This document shows, piece by piece, positions 57,999 to 64,000 of a DNA stretch of 64,000 nt. The stretch comes from CAZEHS01 sp964424355 (GTDB taxonomy: Bacteria; Bacillota; Clostridia; Peptostreptococcales; Acidaminobacteraceae), in assembly GCA_964424355.1 (NCBI GenBank), contig CAYRIO010000015.1, positions 1 through 64,000 on the forward strand, read 5' to 3'. Under the pieces are notes generated by a model. It did not search any database and was not told the origin of the DNA. It worked only from the letters and a program-made list of their open reading frames with translations. Both the position numbers and the translations under genes were made by a program. Numbering within the stretch: the stretch's first letter is position 1; each line of letters opens with the position of its first letter.

Positions 57999-60083
57999 TT
58001 ATTTATCTGTTTCATTACTGCCCTGGTCTAACTCCTCATGGTATGCACACTCTTTGTTGCTGCAGGAAATCTGGGCTTTCTTTTTTGTCCTCTGTTCAAA
58101 GAGGAAGCTTCCGCACTGTGGACAGTCTCTGCCAACAGGCTTATGCCAACTGACAAAGGTACAGGCAGGGAATTCGCTGCAGCCGTAAAAATTCTTGAAT
58201 TTTTTTGTTTTTCGTTCCACCACATCGCCCGTTTTGCAGACTGGGCAATTGATGCCGATGCGATTCAGTATCGGTTTGGTATTGCTGCATTCCGGATATT
58301 TGGAGCAGGCCATGAACTTGCCGAACCGACCATGCTTGATCATCATGGGTGCGCCGCATTTGTCACAGGGGATGTCCGTCATTTCTGATAAATCAATCTT
58401 TTCCAGTGCCTCATCCGCATGTTTCAAATCCAAAGCAAAGGGCTGATAGAACGTATCAATGACCTCACGCCACTGCATATCTCCGGTGCTGACTAAATCC
58501 AGCTGGTTTTCCATTTCCGCAGTAAAACGAACATCTACGATCCTGTCAAAATATTCCTCCAGGATTTCGTTGATAATCATCCCCAGCTCCGTAGGCAGAA
58601 GACTTTTCTTCTCTTTAACCACATAGCCTCGGGCCAGGATGGTACTGATTGTCGGCGCGTAGGTACTGGGGCGTCCGATGCCGAGCTCTTCCATCTCTTT
58701 TACCAGGGTCGCCTCTGAATAACGGGCCGGGGGCTGGGTGAAGTGCTGTTCATGATTCATCTTCAACAGCTTAAGCTGCTCAGATTCATTCAGGAGCGGC
58801 AATTCGTTTTCGGTTACGGAAGCATAGGAATAAACCTTCAGGAAACCATCAAATTTAAGCTTGCTGCCGTTGGCCCGAAAATCATGGTCGTTATTGCTGA
58901 TGGTAACCTGAACGGAATCTGATACGGCATCCGCCATTTCGCTGGCCACAAACCGCTCCCAGATCAACCTATAAAGCTTCAATTGATCCTGTGTCAGGTA
59001 TGAGGAAACCGTATCGGGAGTGCGTTGTACCCCGGTGGGGCGGATTGCCTCGTGGGCATCCTGGGACGCTTTGGCTGCCGGGCGTTTTCGGCTGGTCTCC
59101 GTCAGGTACTCTTTGCTATAGGTCTCTTCAATGAATTCTCTGAGGGCTTTGCGCGCCTCTTCTGAAATCCGTACACTGTCCGTACGCATATAGGTGATGA
59201 GTCCCACGGTTCCGTCCTGGACCGTGATCCCCTCATAAAGCTGCTGGGCGATCATCATCGTCTTTTTCGTTGTGAATCCGTAGCGGTTGGCCGCTTCCTG
59301 TTGGAGGCTGCTGGTAGTGAAGCAGGGATAGGATCCTCTGGATTTCTGTTTCTTGACAACCTTTGTCACGATGAACGGTTGGCCCTCTATGGCATCCAAT
59401 ACCGTTTTTACTGACTCTGCATTTGGCAGCTCCACACTCTTTCCCTGAAAACCAAAGTACTGGGCCTCAAAGGAATGTCCTTCACCGCTCTTGAAAGTGG
59501 GATGGATCGACCAGTACTCTTCTGGAATAAATGCCTTGATCTCCCGCTCCCGGTCACAGATGATTTTGGTTGCAGCCGATTGTACACGGCCGGCACTCAG
59601 GCCCTTTCTGATCTTGCGCCAGAGCATCGGGCTTATGCTGTAGCCTACCAATCGGTCCAGGACCCGTCTGGCCTGCTGCGCATCCACCAGGGTATGGTTT
59701 AAAACTGTGGGGGATTTCAGCGCTGCCTTTACTGCATCCTTGGTGATTTCATGAAATGCAATCCGAAAAGCCTGCGTATCGTCCAATCCAAGAATAGCCG
59801 CTAAGTGCCAGGCAATAGCCTCGCCTTCGCGATCGGGGTCAGTTGCTAGATAAACTGTATCCACCTTTTTGCGGGCTGCTTTCAGTTCCTTGATGACATC
59901 GCCCTTGCCACGAATGGTTATATATTGAGGCTCGTAATTATTTTCAATATCAATGCCCATCTTGCTTTTAGGCAAATCCCGGACATGACCCACTGAAGCC
60001 ATGACTTTATAGTTCTTCCCTAGAATCTTGCTGATGGTTTTTGCTTTCGCCGGAGACTCTACAATCACCAGGTTTTTCGACAT
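57999..60083 (-). CDS. topA: DNA topoisomerase I
   Basis: TopA relaxes negatively supercoiled DNA. The 694-residue type IA enzyme begins NLVIVESPAKAKTISKILGK (Toprim domain, acidic cluster ATDPDREGEAIAWHL), has the catalytic tyrosine in VGLITYMRTDSVRIS (about residue 297), and three C-terminal zinc fingers (CDKCGAPMMIKHGRFGKFMAC, quoted to its 20th residue here as CDKC ... MAC; CPVC ... CSEFPAC; CPQC ... CSNKEC). It starts the topA-codY unit; promoter at 60112-60140. Confidence 0.97.
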   Translation of the reverse strand: MSKNLVIVESPAKAKTISKILGKNYKVMASVGHVRDLPKSKMGIDIENNYEPQYITIRGKGDVIKELKAARKKVDTVYLATDPDREGEAIAWHLAAILGLDDTQAFRIAFHEITKDAVKAALKSPTVLNHTLVDAQQARRVLDRLVGYSISPMLWRKIRKGLSAGRVQSAATKIICDREREIKAFIPEEYWSIHPTFKSGEGHSFEAQYFGFQGKSVELPNAESVKTVLDAIEGQPFIVTKVVKKQKSRGSYPCFTTSSLQQEAANRYGFTTKKTMMIAQQLYEGITVQDGTVGLITYMRTDSVRISEEARKALREFIEETYSKEYLTETSRKRPAAKASQDAHEAIRPTGVQRTPDTVSSYLTQDQLKLYRLIWERFVASEMADAVSDSVQVTISNNDHDFRANGSKLKFDGFLKVYSYASVTENELPLLNESEQLKLLKMNHEQHFTQPPARYSEATLVKEMEELGIGRPSTYAPTISTILARGYVVKEKKSLLPTELGMIINEILEEYFDRIVDVRFTAEMENQLDLVSTGDMQWREVIDTFYQPFALDLKHADEALEKIDLSEMTDIPCDKCGAPMMIKHGRFGKFMACSKYPECSNTKPILNRIGINCPVCKTGDVVERKTKKFKNFYGCSEFPACTFVSWHKPVGRDCPQCGSFLFEQRTKKKAQISCSNKECAYHEELDQGSNETDK

Positions 60084-60111
60084 ACTTTCCTCCTACTGAA
60101 TCCTCACATGA

Positions 60112-60140
60112 ATTATAACAGAAATGCATTTATGACACAA
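60112..60140 (-). promoter_or_regulatory. Promoter of topA-codY
   Basis: On the minus strand TTGTGT (60140-60135) and a perfect TATAAT (60117-60112) are 17 bases apart, about 28 bases upstream of the topA ATG. The -35 matches the consensus in its first three bases only. Confidence 0.7.
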
Positions 60141-60141
60141 A

Positions 60142-60156
60142 ACAATTCTGAAAATT
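60142..60156. promoter_or_regulatory. CodY-box-like sequence between topA and comM
   Basis: ACAATTCTGAAAATT matches the CodY consensus AATTTTCWGAAAATT at 12 of 15 positions, with the right-hand eleven bases identical. It lies just upstream of the topA -35. Given codY in the same operon, autoregulation is possible. The rest of the 293-bp divergent gap is AT-rich and shows only the two promoters. Confidence 0.45.
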
Positions 60157-60304
60157 TGAACTTTTCTTAAACAAATACTGTAAAACTTTTACATGGGGTC
60201 ACATTTTCATAGCATATCAAAGAATTCATGTCGATGCAAGTAACCCTCCCAATAATCGTTTCATAAAATACATATACTGTTATAAATGTTTATGTTGTTC
60301 TCTA

Positions 60305-60334
60305 TTGTAAACATGAACTTTTGCATTCTATAAT
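60305..60334 (+). promoter_or_regulatory. Promoter of comM-dprA
   Basis: TTGTAA (60305-60310) and a perfect TATAAT (60329-60334) are separated by 18 bases, about 43 bases upstream of the comM ATG. It points away from topA. Confidence 0.75.
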
Positions 60335-60376
60335 GGTACTATCATTGACTCTATTAAATGTAGAAAGAGGCTGAAT

Positions 60377-61912
60377 ATGATTACACGTGCCCGCAGTGCC
60401 GTGCTCCTGGGCCTGGACGGATCACCGGTGGATGTTGAAACCGATCTGAGTAATGGCCTCCCAACCTATACCGTTGTTGGCCTCCCGGATACCACTGTCA
60501 AAGAATCCCGAGACAGGATCAGGGCAGCCATTAAAAATGCCGGCCTGGAATTCCCGATGAAACGCATCACAATCAACCTGGCCCCGGCGCATACCCGGAA
60601 AGAGGGCTCACATCTGGATCTCCCCATGGCCCTTGGCATTCTCAGCGCATCCGAGCAAATTTCCCATGACAGGCTTCTGACAACCGGTTTTTTGGGAGAA
60701 CTCTCTCTCAATGGCGAACTGCAGCCTGTTCAGGGCATTCTTCCGCTCGTCATCGCCCTACGGAATATCGGTTTGAAATCCGCTGTTGTCCCTCTGGGAA
60801 ACAGACAGGAGGCAGCACTGGTGGAAGGCATTGATGTCTACAGCTTCGATTCACTTTCCCTGCTGTGCCAATGGCTCAATGGTGAAACCGTTGCGGTACC
60901 CAGTGAGGTCAATCGGGAACATGTTGCAACGGAGCGGGAGTACGAAGTGAATTTTTGCGATGTCGTGGGTCAGGAACAGGCTAAGCGTGCCATGGAAATT
61001 GCAGCGGCTGGGGCACACAATCTGCTTGTTGTGGGATCGCCAGGGTCCGGAAAGACCATGCTGGCAAAGCGTTTCCCCACAATCCTTCCAGACTTATCTT
61101 ATGAGGAGGCGCTGGAGGTCACCAAAATCTATAGCGTTTCAGGGATTTTGGGAGATCGGAAGGGATTGGTTCTTGAAAGGCCCTTCCGTGCACCACATCA
61201 TACCATTTCACCGATATCTCTGGTGGGCGGCGGACGATCTCCAAAACCCGGTGAAATATCCCTGGCCCATTATGGTGTCCTTTATCTGGATGAATTCACG
61301 GAATTCAACCGCGCGACCTTGGAAGTCTTGCGTCAGCCTTTAGAAGACGAGCATGTCACCATCAGTCGCGTCAATCAGTCCGTAACCTTTCCCTGCAAAT
61401 TCACCTTGCTGGCATCAATGAATCCGTGCCCCTGCGGATACCTGACGGATCCCGTCCGCCAGTGTACGTGCAGCTCCAATGAGGTCAAAAAATATCTCAG
61501 TAAGGTTTCCGGCCCCCTGCTTGATCGGATTGATCTGCAGGTTGAAGTCATGCCGGTCGCATTTGAAGACTTGCGGAGCACCCACAAAGCGACCTCCAGT
61601 GAAACGATGAAAGAGCGGGTGGCCAGAGCCCGAAGGATTCAACTGGAGCGCTATAAACGCAGCAAGATTCTCTATAACTCCCAGCTGACCAGCACCATGA
61701 TGCGGCGCCACTGTCAGCTTGATCCAAGCTCCGAAGCGCTGTTGGAATCCGCGTTCCGCAGGCTTAATCTCAGTGCCAGAGCCTATGCTAAACTCCTTAA
61801 AATCAGTCGAACCATCGCCGATTTGGAAGGATGCGAATCCATTATGCAGCATCACCTCGCTGAAGCCATACAATACAGAAAACTGGATCGTACCAGTACT
61901 TTTGGGAGATGA
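60377..61912 (+). CDS. comM: ComM/YifB AAA+ ATPase
   Basis: ComM is a hexameric helicase that extends D-loops during natural transformation. The 511-residue protein has the Lon-like N-terminal domain (TRARSAVLLGLDGSPVDVET), Walker A VVGSPGSGKTMLAKRF, an Mg-chelatase-like AAA core with APHHTISPISLVGGG and VLYLDEFTEF (Walker B), a CPCG ... CTC cysteine region, and the C-terminal helical domain with LSARAYAKLLKISRTIADLE. It overlaps or abuts dprA, with which it forms a plus-strand pair. Confidence 0.95.
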   Translation: MITRARSAVLLGLDGSPVDVETDLSNGLPTYTVVGLPDTTVKESRDRIRAAIKNAGLEFPMKRITINLAPAHTRKEGSHLDLPMALGILSASEQISHDRLLTTGFLGELSLNGELQPVQGILPLVIALRNIGLKSAVVPLGNRQEAALVEGIDVYSFDSLSLLCQWLNGETVAVPSEVNREHVATEREYEVNFCDVVGQEQAKRAMEIAAAGAHNLLVVGSPGSGKTMLAKRFPTILPDLSYEEALEVTKIYSVSGILGDRKGLVLERPFRAPHHTISPISLVGGGRSPKPGEISLAHYGVLYLDEFTEFNRATLEVLRQPLEDEHVTISRVNQSVTFPCKFTLLASMNPCPCGYLTDPVRQCTCSSNEVKKYLSKVSGPLLDRIDLQVEVMPVAFEDLRSTHKATSSETMKERVARARRIQLERYKRSKILYNSQLTSTMMRRHCQLDPSSEALLESAFRRLNLSARAYAKLLKISRTIADLEGCESIMQHHLAEAIQYRKLDRTSTFGR

Positions 61913-61914
61913 GC

Positions 61915-63003
61915 ATGCTTAAAAACTTGGTCCTCAGGCTTTATTATCACTCAGAAATCACATTCCAGCTGGCGGATAAAGTGCTCCGTTCCCTGGAACC
62001 CCTGGAGTTCAAATCTGAGATAGAGTGCGTTCGCGCATTGTCCTCCATCCCTGAAATCAAAGATTGTGGAAACCTTCTTGGACCGGAGGATCCATTTTCC
62101 CCTCCACAGCGTGTTCTGGAGCAGTTGGCACAGCGTGGAATCAAACCCCTGTGCCGCTGGGAAGAAGGCTACCCCAGTCAATTGAGGGAGATTCCATCGC
62201 CGCCGGTCATTGTTTTTTATCAAGGACTTCTCCCCAATCCAGAGTCTCTCTCAATCGGCGTGGTGGGCGCCCGCAAAGCCACACCGGTTGGCGTGCAGGC
62301 TGCCAGAGATTTCTCACGGAATCTGGCAGAACATGGCGTCTCAACAATCAGCGGGTTAGCCGATGGCATTGATACGGCTGCCCACGAAGGGGCTTTGGCT
62401 GCAGGGGGCTACACCCTGGCCGTACTGGGCTGTGGGCTTAACCACACATATCCCGCTTCCAATGTGCGGCTGCGGCAACGGATTCTTGATGGCGGAGGAG
62501 GGATCCTTGCCGAATTTCCACCGCCGCTTCCTGCCCGAACGTGGAATTTCCCCCGACGGAATCGCATCATCAGTGGTTTGTCATCCGGCGTCATCATCAT
62601 CGAGGCAGGGCTTAAAAGCGGATCCCTGATTACCGCCAAATACGCTTTAGATCAAGACCGGGACTTATTTGCAGTCCCCGGCAGCATTCGAAATCCTGTC
62701 AGTGAGGGAACCAATCAGCTCATCAAATACGGCGCCATACCGGTTACCGAGGGTGAGGATATTCTCCGCCACTACGCGTTGACGATCAACAAAAGCCGTG
62801 CTCCAGAAAAGACCAAAACACACCTGTCCCCACAGGAGATTACTCTGATTCAGGCAATCGGCCTTCAGGGAACCGCGACGGTGGACCAGTTAACTGCAAG
62901 CACGGATTTTTCGGTATCACAGTTGCTTGGACACCTGGTTTCTCTTGAAATACACGGTCTTGTAGACCGCTGGATCACCGGTGAATATGTCCTCCGAAAA
63001 TAA
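61915..63003 (+). CDS. dprA: DNA processing protein DprA
   Basis: DprA loads RecA on incoming single-stranded DNA during transformation. The 362-residue protein (start MLKNLVLRLYYH, with GGGAG six bases upstream; a start two codons earlier overlaps the comM stop) has a SAM-like N-terminal part, the Rossmann core with IGVVGARKATPVGVQAAR, SGLADGIDTAAHEGAL and FPRRNRIISGLSSGVIIIEA, and a C-terminal winged helix (about 300-362). It ends at a bidirectional terminator. Confidence 0.95.
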   Translation: MLKNLVLRLYYHSEITFQLADKVLRSLEPLEFKSEIECVRALSSIPEIKDCGNLLGPEDPFSPPQRVLEQLAQRGIKPLCRWEEGYPSQLREIPSPPVIVFYQGLLPNPESLSIGVVGARKATPVGVQAARDFSRNLAEHGVSTISGLADGIDTAAHEGALAAGGYTLAVLGCGLNHTYPASNVRLRQRILDGGGGILAEFPPPLPARTWNFPRRNRIISGLSSGVIIIEAGLKSGSLITAKYALDQDRDLFAVPGSIRNPVSEGTNQLIKYGAIPVTEGEDILRHYALTINKSRAPEKTKTHLSPQEITLIQAIGLQGTATVDQLTASTDFSVSQLLGHLVSLEIHGLVDRWITGEYVLRK

Positions 63004-63023
63004 TCATTTTATGAAAATCATGA

Positions 63024-63064
63024 AAAAGGGTCTGAACCCGCGTAAGCGATGTTCTGACCCTTTT
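63024..63064. terminator. Bidirectional terminator between dprA and yraN
   Basis: AAAAGGGTC (63024-63032) pairs with GACCCTTTT (63056-63064), continued inside by GAAC/GTTC after a T-T mismatch. The A-run on one side and T-run on the other serve both converging transcripts: dprA on plus, yraN on minus. Confidence 0.88.
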
Positions 63065-63074
63065 GTTATGCAGC

Positions 63075-63428
63075 CTATCCCGTTACATTTTCCAAATGTT
63101 CGATCCGTATCCCCTCTGGCTCCCACCATACCTCTACCACATCTATCCGCGCGGGCCGATGATGCAGCTTGTTGGCCGACATATACCAGAGGGCCGTTCG
63201 CTCGATCCGCTTCAGCTTGTTGGGCGTCACAGCTTCTGCGGGCCGTCCGTATTTCTGATTCCTTCTGGCCTTAACTTCCACAAATACGATAATATCCTTG
63301 ATTTCAGCAATAATATCGATTTCTCCGGTTTTACAGAAATAGTTGCACGTTTTGATGGAAAACCCCTTTTGCTTCAAGAAATCTACGACGATTGCTTCTC
63401 CCTTGGAACCATCCTGCCGTCTGTTCAT
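63075..63428 (-). CDS. yraN: YraN family (UPF0102) endonuclease-like protein
   Basis: The 117-residue protein has the family pattern MNRRQDGSKGEAIVVDFLKQ, GFSIKTCNYFCKTGEIDIIA and IIVFVEVKARRNQKYGRP, i.e. a restriction-endonuclease-like fold with the E, D and ExK residues in GEIDII and EVKAR. The biological role is not settled. It overlaps the FlhB-like gene by 4 bases and faces dprA across the bidirectional terminator; yraN near dprA is common in Clostridia. Confidence 0.93.
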   Translation of the reverse strand: MNRRQDGSKGEAIVVDFLKQKGFSIKTCNYFCKTGEIDIIAEIKDIIVFVEVKARRNQKYGRPAEAVTPNKLKRIERTALWYMSANKLHHRPARIDVVEVWWEPEGIRIEHLENVTG

Positions 63429-63709
63429 CGTTTCCCCGCTTCCTGATCCGCTTTTGCAATGAACACCAAGACCTCTGCAATTACCTGGTACAGCTCTGTC
63501 GGAATTTCTTCTCCCAGGGAGAGGTTATACAATTGTTGAGACAATTTTTCGTCCTGATAGATCACAATATCATTTTCTTGCGCTTTCTCAATGATTTTTT
63601 CTGCAATGACACCTTTTCCTTTGGCCACGACCTTAGGTGCCTGATCCTTCCGCTGATTGTACTGAAGAGCTGTAGCCACTTTGTGCTTCTTATCATCATC
63701 CATGGTCAT
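63425..63709 (-). CDS. FlhB C-domain-like protein (YlqH type)
   Basis: The 94-residue protein corresponds to the part of FlhB after autocleavage. It aligns without gaps to the C-terminal end of the flhB product in this window: APKVVAKGKGVIAEKIIEKA against APRIVAKGQDLIALNIRKIA, and PTELYQVIAEVLVFI against PPDLYQAVAEVLAYV. It has no membrane helices, and the NPTH cleavage motif is replaced by HKVA. It overlaps yraN and the FliK-like gene by 4 bases each. Bacillus subtilis YlqH is a similar free-standing protein; function is uncertain. Confidence 0.9.
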   Translation of the reverse strand: MTMDDDKKHKVATALQYNQRKDQAPKVVAKGKGVIAEKIIEKAQENDIVIYQDEKLSQQLYNLSLGEEIPTELYQVIAEVLVFIAKADQEAGKR

Positions 63710-64000
63710 ACCCTCACATCAATTCGTCTTAAATCCAGCGGGGGATCCTGTGTGATATCCATCAGATTCATCGGCCTCTGATACACCATGCCATTGATTA
63801 CGACATCTTTATAGCCTAATTGGTTCAATGATTCCTTTAGAGGAGCAAAAGTCTTACTGATCAATGCCAATGCATCTGAGTCCGTCAATTTGAAGCCAAT
63901 ATTCAGCTTCTTCTCCTGAACCTCAACCAAACACTGAACCGTTTCCATATGATTTGTTTCCAGGGAAATGAAGATCCGCGTATCCTGTGGATTCACTTTC
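63706..64000 (-). CDS. FliK C-domain-like protein, 3' end only (runs off window)
   Basis: About 98 C-terminal residues are visible; the reading frame continues past the right edge, and the GTG near 63996 is internal (preceded in frame by Lys). The segment TRIFISLETNHMETVQCLVE followed by a hydrophobic strand, a helix FAPLKESLNQLGYKDVVING and a short tail follows the Flg_hook pattern of FliK (strand, strand, helix, strand). The position before the FlhB-like gene matches ylqG-ylqH of Bacillus subtilis. It overlaps the FlhB-like gene by 4 bases (ATGA). Identity is moderately sure. Confidence 0.65.
   Translation of the reverse strand, partial: KVNPQDTRIFISLETNHMETVQCLVEVQEKKLNIGFKLTDSDALALISKTFAPLKESLNQLGYKDVVINGMVYQRPMNLMDITQDPPLDLRRIDVRV

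Noticed and set aside
1..64000. tRNA, rRNA, CRISPR array, prophage or intact insertion sequence
   Set aside because: None was recognised; nearly all sequence is accounted for by housekeeping, flagellar and pilus genes.

Overview
This window is a bacterial chromosome segment of moderate GC. It most likely comes from a motile, Gram-positive anaerobe of the class Clostridia. The evidence is a PolC-type replicative polymerase, CodY, the Gram-positive order of the fla/che operon, the combination FliY, CheC, CheD and SwrB-like protein, strong AGGAGG ribosome sites, and S-layer homology (SLH) repeats in one protein. I do not name a genus. I see no tRNA, rRNA, intact insertion sequence, prophage or CRISPR array.

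Layout, right to left, because most genes lie on the minus strand. At 63.0-64.0 kb a small minus-strand operon encodes the end of a FliK-like protein, a FlhB C-domain-like protein and YraN. At 60.4-63.0 kb, on the plus strand, are comM and dprA for DNA processing and natural transformation. They diverge from topA and codY (57.2-60.1 kb). At 47.0-57.0 kb is a type IV pilus operon: pilB, pilT, pilC, two tandem major-pilin genes, pilM, pilN, a pilO fused to SLH repeats, and three minor-pilin-like genes. At 15.6-46.8 kb is a nearly complete flagellar and chemotaxis superoperon: flgB-flgC-fliE-fliF-fliG-fliH-fliI-fliJ-ylxF-like-fliK-flgD-TIGR02530-flgE-flbD-fliL-fliM-fliY-cheY-fliO-fliP-fliQ-fliR-flhB-flhA-flhF-flhG-PilZ-cheB-cheA-cheW-cheC-cheD-sigD-fapA-like-small gene-swrB-like. 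At 11.5-15.4 kb are rpsB-tsf and pyrH-frr, then uppS, cdsA, dxr, rseP, ispG and polC (isoprenoid, lipid and undecaprenyl synthesis, intramembrane proteolysis, replication), and finally rimP-nusA-rnpM-ylxQ-infB, running off the left edge.

The gene order is that of the Bacillus subtilis chromosome from the dprA-topA region through codY, flgB, swrB, rpsB, polC to infB. The main differences are the type IV pilus cluster between codY and flgB, the absence of trmFO, xerC, clpQ, clpY and proS from their usual places, added PilZ and FapA-like genes, and no motA/motB at the flbD-fliL junction, where a 333-bp non-coding gap sits.

The most interesting points are: the PilO-SLH fusion, which would tie the pilus inner-membrane platform to the cell wall; the second pilin gene, with two good ribosome-binding sites and two starts, behind an intercistronic RNA that can fold in alternative ways; a dxr promoter whose start point appears to lie inside the preceding terminator hairpin; inverted repeats at the flagellar promoter; and an orphan FliK-like/FlhB-like pair outside the flagellar operon. 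All functions are inferred from sequence recognition; no database search was run.
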